Under the pieces are notes generated by a model that did not search any database, was not told where the DNA came from, and saw only the letters and a program-made list of their open reading frames with translations. A stretch of DNA of 6,205 nucleotides, from positions 1-6,205 of the forward strand of contig CAXFIU010000052.1 of assembly GCA_964003245.1 (NCBI GenBank), written 5' to 3'. How positions within the stretch are numbered: the first letter of the stretch is position 1; the number at the start of each line of letters is the position of its first letter. Origin of the DNA: MGIIb-O2 sp964003245. GTDB lineage: Archaea; Thermoplasmatota; Poseidoniia; Poseidoniales; Thalassarchaeaceae. Shown here piece by piece: positions 1-5,353 of this stretch. Both the position numbers and the translations under genes were made by a program.

Positions 1-39
1 ATGAGAAGACATAGAGTCGTATTCTGCAGCTGAAGTCAT
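1..39 (-). CDS. 5' end of an unidentified gene running off the left edge
   Basis: Only the first 13 codons are in the window (M-T-S-A-A-E-Y-D-S-M-S-S-H), so the product cannot be identified. The start is supported by an AGGA Shine-Dalgarno-like motif seven bases upstream of the ATG. That motif partly overlaps the TAG stop of the DUF932 gene, and the two genes are only 9 nt apart. The arrangement fits continuation of the same minus-strand operon. This is one of the few starts in the window with a recognisable ribosome binding site. Confidence 0.6.
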   Translation of the reverse strand, partial: MTSAAEYDSMSSH

Positions 40-48
40 CGTAGATTC

Positions 49-1083
49 CTAGGCTAGGGTTAATAATCCTTCAAGTTCATGTCTGACTAGACTGATCTCC
101 TTTGATCTTATTCCATTTAGATTGGACATGAGAGCCTTCTCTCTGTTAGTGCTGTGAAGGCAGGCGTGGGAATGGTATTGAGTGAATGTATTCATTACCT
201 TCCATAGGTTATTCTGCCTATCGTTTTGTTCAGCACCTATTAAAGTTTCTTCAAATATCTTTGTTAAAGATTGCCTTTTATTGTTACGTTTCTTTTCTTT
301 TGTTTCAGGATCGTACTTGTCTGGAGAGAACTTCTTAATAACATTCATTGCTACATCATTGGATATAGGAGTGGAGATCATTTTGTCTTTCATAGTTGCA
401 TAGCAATGAGCTTCTCTAAGTGTTTCAGATAAGATGTCGATGACTAAATCTGAATCAAAGGCTCCTCGATGATGCAACTTACGAGTGTATTGATTCATCC
501 TTCTGGACATTCCATTAGTGCAAATGCATTCAACGCTTAAGAGATTAATAGTAGGAGCACCAACTTTACCGTAAGTATCAGTAACTACTAACCATTGGTC
601 AGTTCTTTGCTCTTTCGGAATGTAGTTAGGACTGCTAGGTGAACTGATTCCCATTCCAATATCTTCTCCTGCATATAGCTTCCCATTGTTGTCGGTTAGC
701 TTGCTGGCCATGTAAATTGATTTTCCATGATCAAATGAACCAAATACATCCATTGATATTTCTTTGGGACATTGATCGATGAAGTATTGGAAAGTTTTGA
801 TGTGATCAATAGGTTGGATGGGAACCCTCGAGCCGAACATTCCTAAAACAGAAGATACATCTTGTCTGTCTGATCGATGCCAAAAGTTGTACTTATCATG
901 TTTGTTACCTAGATGATCAATATAAGGACGTACTTCGACTTCGAAGTTGCAATCCATCATTGCTAAGATTTCTTCTGGTGTTTGCCAGTCTTGAACAGCA
1001 CCAGCTGATCCTCTGAAGATCTTGATGTCTTCTTTGTTTAGTTTTGAGTTCATGATGTTTTTTCTTTGACCGAATGTGTTCAT
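49..1083 (-). CDS. DUF932 family phage/plasmid-like protein
   Basis: A 344-residue protein that I assign to DUF932 (TIGR03299-like), a family of unknown function found in phages, plasmids and genomic islands (E. coli YfjQ is a relative). The family pattern is visible: an early segment reading SSVLGMFGSRVPIQ followed by a helix ending IKTFQYFIDQ (about residues 77-103), a central beta-rich part (about 119-185), and the characteristic 'C-T-N-G-M-S-R-R' element at residues 188-195, where relatives have a V-C-x-N motif, followed by a K-L-H-H-R segment. The C-terminal part is helical and charged, with a very basic patch (KEKKRNNKRQ, about 263-272). Length is normal for the family. The start at 1083 lies 10 nt after the previous stop; a second ATG at codon 11 is possible, and neither has a clear Shine-Dalgarno. 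The family lacks an established biochemical role, so no function is claimed. Confidence 0.85.
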   Translation of the reverse strand: MNTFGQRKNIMNSKLNKEDIKIFRGSAGAVQDWQTPEEILAMMDCNFEVEVRPYIDHLGNKHDKYNFWHRSDRQDVSSVLGMFGSRVPIQPIDHIKTFQYFIDQCPKEISMDVFGSFDHGKSIYMASKLTDNNGKLYAGEDIGMGISSPSSPNYIPKEQRTDQWLVVTDTYGKVGAPTINLLSVECICTNGMSRRMNQYTRKLHHRGAFDSDLVIDILSETLREAHCYATMKDKMISTPISNDVAMNVIKKFSPDKYDPETKEKKRNNKRQSLTKIFEETLIGAEQNDRQNNLWKVMNTFTQYHSHACLHSTNREKALMSNLNGIRSKEISLVRHELEGLLTLA

Positions 1084-1093
1084 GGTGAGAGAG

Positions 1094-1687
1094 TTAAATT
1101 GGGTCTAATCCGGGAAGGTCTTTCCTTTTTAGTTGTAATGATTCAAGCAATTCATCGCTGTAAAGCAAGTAACTAAATACTTCCTTGTCTAACATCTTGT
1201 TGTGAGGGTCAGTTCTACGTAGATGTTTTCTTATACAGTCGAGTCGAGATATAACTGTTGCTGTCTGCATACGTGTATACAGTTCAACAACTTTTGAAAT
1301 CACAGCAGCAGTGTTCTGCTTGAATTGTTTCATCTGAGAAGCAACGAGTTTTTTATCTGCTTCTGTAATGTCTGCTCCTAGTTCCGCAATTAATTCTGGC
1401 GGTAGATCTATAACATCGGTATTGGTTTCTATGGCGGCGTAAAGTCGTTCCAAGCAATACAGAGCTAAATCAATATGTTGCATGGGACAAGTTTTATTCT
1501 GAGATTTTTCTTCGATTTGTTTTACAACAAGCGTTAAATCTCTAAAGCCTCCACCAGCTTTACCGAAATCTAAAACAGGAATGACATCACTAAGTGGTGT
1601 CTTGTTTTTCATGTGTTTTTTGTATTTTTCCTTTAAAAGTTTTTCCAACTGTTCAGTTGTAACTCCATCAGGAAAAGTGTCAGACAT
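1094..1687 (-). CDS. Hypothetical helical protein, 197 aa
   Basis: I do not recognise this protein. It is predicted by eye to be mostly alpha-helical, with a lysine-rich amphipathic N-terminal helix (about residues 11-29), a glycine-rich turn G-K-A-G-G-G-F at 42-48, and a long helical middle and C-terminal part containing R/K clusters such as RKHLRRTD (153-160). No signal peptide or membrane segment is seen. I chose the ATG at 1687 although the frame stays open to an ATG at 1771, because the 1687 start overlaps the end of the upstream gene by only 8 nt (its TGA lies inside ATGTCTGA), which fits the coupling seen throughout the window. The longer form would overlap by 92 nt. A weak GGA lies 7 bases upstream. 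It sits between an orphan 202-aa gene and the DUF932 gene, so the three may act in one process; that is inference. Confidence 0.75.
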   Translation of the reverse strand: MSDTFPDGVTTEQLEKLLKEKYKKHMKNKTPLSDVIPVLDFGKAGGGFRDLTLVVKQIEEKSQNKTCPMQHIDLALYCLERLYAAIETNTDVIDLPPELIAELGADITEADKKLVASQMKQFKQNTAAVISKVVELYTRMQTATVISRLDCIRKHLRRTDPHNKMLDKEVFSYLLYSDELLESLQLKRKDLPGLDPI

Positions 1688-2288
1688 CGATAGATCCAGA
1701 AATAGATTTAAATTGAGGAGCAAGCCCAAGATTGACTCTTGATTTATTAACTGCTTGTTCCATTGCTGCAATACCTGAGTCGATTAGTGGGGGATCTAAT
1801 CTGACAGGTTGATTGTCGACAAAGAATTCGCAGAATGTTGCATCTCTTTTGCCTTGCTTACCTTGAAGTATGACGGATCTATTCTTCAGGTCAAGTTCTT
1901 TCGTGTAAGCCAAGAAGGAACGATATACATAACCAGATCCAGATGCAGGCATGGCTAATTGATATCGAATAGCAGGAGTAGGGGTTTGTAGAACTGCTAT
2001 GACATACGGTCTATTACCTTTCCATTTCGTTTCACCCTTTTGACCAGCTTGACCGTAGAAGCTGACATACAGATCAGTAAGCATACATAGGAGAGCACTG
2101 TTATTAGATTCATCTATTAATGGATCTCCATAAGCTTTGGGATTAGTTGGATGATACAGGCAGAAACATCCCCAGTAAGGATGTGAAGAATCTGCAACAA
2201 GCTTGATCTTCTGAGGGTGGACAGGGTTAGATACCACTCCTTGAGGACTGACATCTATTTGAGTTTCTAGTGAAGTTAGTTCTGCCAT
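1680..2288 (-). CDS. Hypothetical protein, 202 aa, probably beta-rich
   Basis: Not recognised. The protein appears soluble, with many aromatic and beta-prone stretches: PYWGCFCLYHPTNP at about 37-50, LTDLYVSFYGQAGQKG at about 70-85, PYVIAVLQTPTPAIRYQLAMP at about 94-114, and a G-S-G-Y-V-Y-R-S motif at 117-124. The C-terminal 30 residues look helical then disordered. It could be a small nucleic-acid-binding beta-barrel, but no diagnostic motif supports that. The ATG at 2288 was preferred over a GTG at 2330, since the GTG would begin directly at the T-run of the stem-loop at 2331-2354 and would add a cysteine/serine-rich leader (SLISCAKSSYCS) unlike the rest. It is the first gene of the leftward block and is followed by the helical orphan with an 8-nt overlap. 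Confidence 0.75.
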   Translation of the reverse strand: MAELTSLETQIDVSPQGVVSNPVHPQKIKLVADSSHPYWGCFCLYHPTNPKAYGDPLIDESNNSALLCMLTDLYVSFYGQAGQKGETKWKGNRPYVIAVLQTPTPAIRYQLAMPASGSGYVYRSFLAYTKELDLKNRSVILQGKQGKRDATFCEFFVDNQPVRLDPPLIDSGIAAMEQAVNKSRVNLGLAPQFKSISGSIDV

Positions 2289-2409
2289 TGAGCAGTAGCT
2301 GCTTTTTGCACAGCTGATAAGGGACACCACAAAAAGATTCTCTTATTGAGAATCATTGCCAACAAAGGGGTTTCAAGGTAATTAGAGTATGTAGGTATGC
2401 TTCTTAATT
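2289..2409. promoter_or_regulatory. Divergent intergenic spacer between block A and the Dps-like cassette
   Basis: This 121-bp spacer separates the leftward 202-aa gene from the rightward Dps-like gene and should hold promoters for both directions. I could not find a convincing sigma-70-type pair on either strand. A TTGAAA hexamer exists on the minus strand (2379-2374) without a matching -10 at normal spacing, and TTGCCA at 2356 on the plus strand has no good -10. No T4-type late element (TATAAATA) is present. The clear structure is the stem-loop at 2331-2354. A short AGCTG/CAGCT pair (2297-2301 and 2311-2315) lies just upstream of the 2288 start and may be chance. Confidence 0.45.
2331..2354 (-). 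terminator. Stem-loop plus T-run, terminator- or attenuator-like (minus strand)
   Basis: Read on the minus strand, a perfect 7-bp stem (GATTCTC paired with GAGAATC, 5-nt loop AATAA) is followed at once by five T. This is the shape of a weak intrinsic terminator, although the stem has only three G/C pairs. It lies ahead of the 202-aa gene's start, so it could stop leftward transcripts that run through block C and antisense to the Dps-like cassette before they enter block A, act as a leader attenuator, or be a palindromic operator for the divergent promoters. The sequence alone does not decide between these. Confidence 0.4.
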
Positions 2410-2958
2410 ATGGAATTAGTGCCACCTTTAGACAACCCGAAGAAAGAGCAACATATTTTGCTACAGATTGCAGAGCCTACAAAGGAGGAAGTGAAGTCTC
2501 CTTATGAAGAGTTATGTTCTAGCTTGACGTCTCTGGCTTCTTATGCCAAAGAATTGCAGACTCAGTCTCATTTGATTCATTTGAATTATGAAGCTGCTAA
2601 TTTTTTAGAAGTACATCAGTTTTTAAAAGATCAGTATGAAGCTCACTTAGAACAATTTGATACATTGGCTGAATTAGTTCGAGCAATGGATCATCTTATG
2701 CCTATGTGTGACTGCGGATTAAGAGATAGTCTTCCTCAGAACTGCTTCCAAAGAGTATCTTCTTATGAGCCCAGGCAGCAGTTGAGTACTTATTATCAAA
2801 ATCTTGAAGATTTAGTTGATATGTCTCGCAAAGTTAATTGCATGGCAGAGCAGTGCGGGGAACTTGGTGTTTCTAATTACTTATCAGACTTGATGACAGA
2901 TCTTAGTAAGTCTGCTTGGATGGTAAAAGCAACTTTAAGAAATTGTGCCTCAAGTTAA
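2410..2958 (+). CDS. Dps-like ferritin-fold protein
   Basis: A 182-residue protein that I assign to the Dps/ferritin-like family. Residues 56-89 align without gaps to the ferroxidase region of E. coli Dps recalled from memory, including A-N-F-L-E-V-H against A-N-F-I-A-V-H and D-T-L-A-E against D-T-M-A-E. The ligands corresponding to Dps H51, H63, D78 and E82 are present as H57, H69, D84 and E88. The D67 position is K73, with D74 beside it. The C-terminal helix (SNYLSDLMTDLSKSAWM, 155-171) resembles the last Dps helix, which also carries a tryptophan. Family members form 12-subunit cages that oxidise and store iron, and some bind DNA. Seven cysteines, including C-D-C at 100-102, are unusual for Dps. 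The roughly 30-residue N-terminal tail is charged and proline-containing, but it is not clearly basic enough to predict DNA binding. It is the first gene of the only plus-strand cassette here and overlaps the next gene by 14 nt. Confidence 0.75.
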   Translation: MELVPPLDNPKKEQHILLQIAEPTKEEVKSPYEELCSSLTSLASYAKELQTQSHLIHLNYEAANFLEVHQFLKDQYEAHLEQFDTLAELVRAMDHLMPMCDCGLRDSLPQNCFQRVSSYEPRQQLSTYYQNLEDLVDMSRKVNCMAEQCGELGVSNYLSDLMTDLSKSAWMVKATLRNCASS

Positions 2959-3157
2959 GTCATCTTATTACTACATCTTTTGGGGATTAGCCACAGCTGC
3001 AGTCGTAGCAGGCCAAATCTATGTTGGGACTGGCTACAGAGGAATGTCTCGTAGTATTAATCGTTTATTAAGCGATATTACTCTTGAATTGAATCGGGAG
3101 TTTCAGTTGGATTATTTAAATCCTCTTCCTTATCGTCCTTTTCAGCAACGTTTTTAG
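2945..3157 (+). CDS. Small single-pass membrane protein, 70 aa
   Basis: A short protein with a hydrophobic segment from about residue 8 to 27 (Y-Y-Y-I-F-W-G-L-A-T-A-A-V-V-A-G-Q...), preceded by a short N-terminus containing one lysine and followed by R32 and R36. This looks like a membrane anchor or signal anchor. The remainder is a short amphipathic helix (SRSINRLLSDITLELN) and a proline/aromatic tail. From memory, similar small proteins with a Y-Y-I-F-W start recur in cyanomyoviruses, without known function. The start is a GTG that overlaps the Dps-like gene by 14 nt, with a weak AAGAA upstream; the next ATG (codon 34) would remove the membrane segment. Its last 80 bp overlap the convergent zinc-protein gene. 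Coupling suggests it works with the Dps-like protein, perhaps at the membrane (inference). Confidence 0.7.
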   Translation: MPQVKSSYYYIFWGLATAAVVAGQIYVGTGYRGMSRSINRLLSDITLELNREFQLDYLNPLPYRPFQQRF

Positions 3158-3344
3158 GTCTAAACATTTCTACAAAGGCGTAACATCCTTTGCAATTCCC
3201 TACTGCAACCGTATCGAATTCGAAGTCAGTACCAAAGTACTCTGGCTTGCATTCGTGGGTAGCATTCCATATAAGTTCATCGCCGCAGTGCCAGCAATGA
3301 GAAGGTTTTTTGTCTACTAAAATTTTGAGAGGTGGTTCTCTCAT
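3078..3344 (-). CDS. Small zinc-ribbon-like protein with two CxxC motifs
   Basis: An 88-residue protein with C17-W-H-C20 and C51-K-G-C54, the spacing expected for a single structural zinc site of zinc-ribbon type. C32 and H30 lie between them. The core (about 14-62) is followed by a strongly acidic, probably disordered tail (AEKDDKEEDLNNPTETPDS). Zinc ribbons commonly mediate nucleic-acid or protein contacts; nothing here identifies the partner. It is translationally coupled to the oxygenase gene through TAATG, sharing a single base with that gene's stop, and has no Shine-Dalgarno of its own. The acidic tail is encoded opposite the C-terminal end of the plus-strand membrane protein (80-bp overlap), while the zinc-binding part lies outside the overlap. 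This is the last gene of block C. Confidence 0.75.
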   Translation of the reverse strand: MREPPLKILVDKKPSHCWHCGDELIWNATHECKPEYFGTDFEFDTVAVGNCKGCYAFVEMFRPKNVAEKDDKEEDLNNPTETPDSIQE

Positions 3345-3982
3345 TAAAACACGATAGGATCTTGACCTTGAGACAGGACAGGTTGCTCGTTGTTTTGAGG
3401 TTGATCTTCATGCACAAACGGAGACCAAAGGACTAAGGAATATCTTGTTCCTTCTGTTATAGGTTTTACTGAATGTACCAACAAGGAAGGAAAGACAGCA
3501 AGCTCTCCTTGATTTATTTTTATTGAGAGTGGTGTTGGTTTCTTTTCGTCTGGGTTAATCAGATCTCGGAAAGATAAGTCCCCTCCTTGAAAAGAACGAT
3601 AGTTTGAAAGACATAAACTTGCAGAAGAAATCCTAGGAGTTGTAGGCGAAGAGTCCATGTGCCAATTGTAAAAATCTCCTTCCGCGTATTCCGTGAATTG
3701 AATTGCTTCTGTGTGATGGATTTCTTTATAAAACCCTGTCTTAGTACATTCAACAAATGCTTCAACTGTTTTTTGCATTAATGGCCGAATAGATTCGAAT
3801 CTGCTGTCATCAGGTCCAATTATGACACTTTTACTACGACGAAACTCTTCAATCACACTGGCAGAGTTGTCTGGTGTCTCTATGCTTGACGGTTCAACAA
3901 AAGGTTTACAAGTTTCTATTATGTATGAACATTCTTCTGGCTTAAGAACGTCTAAACGAGTGATTACTCCTGGAAAAGTCAT
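3344..3982 (-). CDS. 2-oxoglutarate/Fe(II)-dependent oxygenase (prolyl 4-hydroxylase-like)
   Basis: A 212-residue protein of the 2OG-Fe(II) dioxygenase superfamily, which couples 2-oxoglutarate decarboxylation with O2 to hydroxylation of a substrate. The facial triad is visible: H108 and D110 in F-Y-N-W-H-M-D, and H170 in L-L-V-H-S-V, with R180 in G-T-R-Y-S-L-V-L-W ten residues later as the probable 2-oxoglutarate carboxylate anchor. The G-G-D-L-S-F strand (133-138) also fits the P4H/PKHD (YbiX/PiuC-like) group. Length and motif spacing are normal, so the enzyme looks intact. The substrate cannot be read from sequence; protein prolines, other side chains or nucleic acid are possible. Such genes are frequent in cyanomyoviruses. 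The start overlaps the RHH gene by an ATGA, and the stop overlaps the zinc-protein start by one base. The C-terminal 20 residues are glutamine/proline-rich and probably flexible. Confidence 0.92.
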   Translation of the reverse strand: MTFPGVITRLDVLKPEECSYIIETCKPFVEPSSIETPDNSASVIEEFRRSKSVIIGPDDSRFESIRPLMQKTVEAFVECTKTGFYKEIHHTEAIQFTEYAEGDFYNWHMDSSPTTPRISSASLCLSNYRSFQGGDLSFRDLINPDEKKPTPLSIKINQGELAVFPSLLVHSVKPITEGTRYSLVLWSPFVHEDQPQNNEQPVLSQGQDPIVF

Positions 3983-4374
3983 GATGGTTGAGAGAATTGT
4001 TCAGAGAAAGATATATCGCTCAAAGGATCTGCAGCTTTAATAGCACCTAATTTAGCGTCTAATAACTCGGCTCCCCATAATTGATCGGGGTTGTTATGTA
4101 AAAGATCAGGAGTCTCGTTGATAATTGGTTCTTTATCCTCTAATACAGGTTGCATTAAGGCAGCTCGTGTAGTTTTTTGATAGAGCTCCTCAACAGCTTC
4201 AGGAATCATGCGACCAGCAAAAGCTTCTTCTAGTCCTCTGTTAAAGAGAAGATGAAGCACTTGAGATTTAGGACATCCTAAAGCTGTTGACCATGCGTCT
4301 ATGAGTTGATTGATAGCTGGCGATAAAGATAATTGAACTTTGATTTGTTTAGGATTTTTGGTTGACGATTTCAT
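3979..4374 (-). CDS. Ribbon-helix-helix (Arc/CopG-like) putative transcriptional regulator
   Basis: A 131-residue protein whose N-terminal 52 residues fit a ribbon-helix-helix fold: a basic leader (KSSTKNPK), a beta strand I-K-V-Q-L-S-L (11-17) with alternating exposed residues, helix A (about 18-32, SPAINQLIDAWSTAL), the turn G-C-P-K-S (33-37), and helix B (about 37-52, QVLHLLFNRGLEEAF). RHH proteins bind operators as dimers through the paired strands. The C-terminal 80 residues are acidic, of low complexity and unrecognised, perhaps a partner-binding region. Only one start is possible, since an in-frame stop lies 10 codons upstream of the ATG; this gives a 26-nt overlap with the preceding gene and an ATGA junction with the oxygenase gene. 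Autoregulation of this operon or control of early phage genes is plausible but unproven. It could also be a plain DNA-binding accessory protein. Confidence 0.75.
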   Translation of the reverse strand: MKSSTKNPKQIKVQLSLSPAINQLIDAWSTALGCPKSQVLHLLFNRGLEEAFAGRMIPEAVEELYQKTTRAALMQPVLEDKEPIINETPDLLHNNPDQLWGAELLDAKLGAIKAADPLSDISFSEQFSQPS

Positions 4375-4624
4375 TAGACGCTTGTTGCTTTTGTCCGATA
4401 GTTAATTGTATCTCTCGTGTACCAATATGCAAGGTTGACTTAATCAGACAATCTTCACTGAGCTCTCTTTTAGCCCAGTATTCCTTGTCTTCTTGAGGAG
4501 TATGAGCGTAATCAATAGTCAGTAAAGACATAGAAGGGAGCGATGGTAAGCTCCCTATCTTCCAGCGTTCTTTAGTTGCCTGGGTTTTGCCGTTGAAACT
4601 GTAATCGTTGTCAACAAATTTCAT
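4349..4624 (-). CDS. Hypothetical protein, 91 aa
   Basis: Not recognised. The protein looks soluble and mixed alpha/beta. It has a probable strand-rich middle (SMSLLTIDYAH, about 31-41), a charged helical stretch (PQEDKEYWAKRELSEDC, about 43-59) and a beta-like segment STLHIGTREIQLTIG (about 63-77), with a glutamine-rich tail. The gene is linked to its upstream neighbour by an ATGA overlap and to the downstream RHH gene by a 26-nt overlap. This supports it being a real member of the coupled series. Confidence 0.65.
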   Translation of the reverse strand: MKFVDNDYSFNGKTQATKERWKIGSLPSLPSMSLLTIDYAHTPQEDKEYWAKRELSEDCLIKSTLHIGTREIQLTIGQKQQASNEIVNQKS

Positions 4625-4869
4625 GGGTTAGGCTCTTCTTTAACTAAGGTTAGGCGTTGTTGAACTGTTGGTTCAGGGATAGAAGAACCATCAGGTAACC
4701 AATCATAAAAATGAGTTAATCGACCGATACTATTTTCTTTAGGCTTGTACTCAACGATGCGTCCGTAAACAGGAGGTCGCCTAGCACTTGTTTTGTAGCC
4801 ATCAGATTGTTTATAGACTCTGTCTCCTGCTTTGAAGAGTGGTCCTTTACGTTTGTATTCTTTGGGCAT
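4621..4869 (-). CDS. Small basic protein, possibly SH3-like beta barrel
   Basis: An 82-residue protein with a highly basic N-terminus (PKEYKRKG). It contains F-K-A-G-D-R-V-Y (12-19) and Y-G-R-I-V-E-Y-K-P (35-43), a pattern typical of small SH3-like/KOW-like barrels in which G-D-x-V begins the first strand and G-x-I/V-x-x the second. A third strand may be the L-T-H-F-Y-D-W-L segment (51-58). Proteins of this kind often bind nucleic acid or other proteins; the assignment here rests on pattern alone. An in-frame stop is the second codon upstream of the ATG, so the start is effectively fixed and overlaps the previous gene by 23 nt. It joins the next gene by an ATGA overlap. No Shine-Dalgarno is visible. 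Confidence 0.65.
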   Translation of the reverse strand: MPKEYKRKGPLFKAGDRVYKQSDGYKTSARRPPVYGRIVEYKPKENSIGRLTHFYDWLPDGSSIPEPTVQQRLTLVKEEPNP

Positions 4870-5128
4870 CAGTTAGGTAAGCGTAGGTTTGTGCTGGGGG
4901 AGTTGACCAATCAATCCAAGGATCGATTTTCATGTCACTGATCTTAAATTCTTTTCCGTCGTATCGTTTATAGAGATCTTTAGAAGCAAGTCCTAACTCG
5001 GATAAACGAGAAAGGAACTTGCTCCAAGCATCTGTTTTATCGTATGCGACTAAATCTAAGATCATTTCTCCTTCACAGGAGACGCGGAAGTAATAATTAG
5101 GAGAACTTGAGTCTGTCTTCTGGGGCAT
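4847..5128 (-). CDS. Hypothetical protein, 93 aa
   Basis: Not recognised. After a serine-rich N-terminus comes a beta segment (NYYFRVSCEGEMILDLVA, about 11-28) and a helix (DKTDAWSKFLSRLSELGL, about 30-47), resembling a compact alpha/beta domain. A short W-I-D-W-S-T-P-P stretch follows (72-79). It has no membrane segment. The ATG at 5128 overlaps the preceding gene by 32 nt, the largest same-strand overlap in the window. A weak purine run (GAAAGAAA) lies just upstream. Its 3' end overlaps the following SH3-like gene by 23 nt. Confidence 0.65.
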   Translation of the reverse strand: MPQKTDSSSPNYYFRVSCEGEMILDLVAYDKTDAWSKFLSRLSELGLASKDLYKRYDGKEFKISDMKIDPWIDWSTPPAQTYAYLTDAQRIQT

Positions 5129-5330
5129 AGTTTCTTTCGAGTCTTTTCAGTTTCTTTACTGCTGAATTGATTTCTGGTTTTATCTCTTTATATGCTCTAT
5201 CACTGATTTCACCATCTTCTATCTTAATCAATAGAGCAGATATTTCCTCTGGGAGGAGACCCGCATAGTAAAGGAACCGAGGCTCGTCAAGAGTTGCAAT
5301 GTCTGCAAGGAGTTCTGTTGCTGCTGGCAT
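5097..5330 (-). CDS. Hypothetical small helical protein, 77 aa
   Basis: Not recognised. The sequence reads as nearly all helical and highly charged: an N-terminal helix (AATELLADIATL), a middle helix (PEEISALLIKIEDGE, about 27-41) and a C-terminal basic helix (INSAVKKLKRLERNY, about 54-68). It could be a small adaptor or inhibitor, but no family motif is visible. It follows the upstream gene after a 23-nt gap, the only non-overlapping junction inside block C. The gap is A/T-rich and contains TATAAACA just 4 nt before the ATG, too close to serve as an ordinary -10 element for this gene. There is no Shine-Dalgarno. Confidence 0.6.
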   Translation of the reverse strand: MPAATELLADIATLDEPRFLYYAGLLPEEISALLIKIEDGEISDRAYKEIKPEINSAVKKLKRLERNYAPEDRLKFS

Positions 5331-5353
5331 TTGTTTATAAAAAGTCGAAGTTT

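Noticed and set aside
182..403. Open frame of 73 codons on the plus strand
   Set aside because: It lies wholly inside the DUF932 gene on the opposite strand; the phenylalanine/serine-rich product is typical of an antisense shadow.
2289..2330. GTG start at 2330 extending the 202-aa protein by 14 residues
   Set aside because: It would start directly against the T-run of the hairpin and adds a segment unlike the rest; the ATG at 2288 is simpler.
2356..2388. TTGCCA followed by TAATTA or TAGAGT as a plus-strand promoter for the Dps-like gene
   Set aside because: The -10 candidates match poorly or have 21-nt spacing; too weak to list as a promoter.
3559..3765. Open frame of 68 codons on the minus strand
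   Set aside because: It is out of frame inside the 2OG oxygenase gene, whose catalytic motifs prove the other frame.
3822..4040. Open frame of 72 codons on the plus strand
   Set aside because: It is antisense to the oxygenase N-terminus and RHH C-terminus, with no supporting motif or junction.
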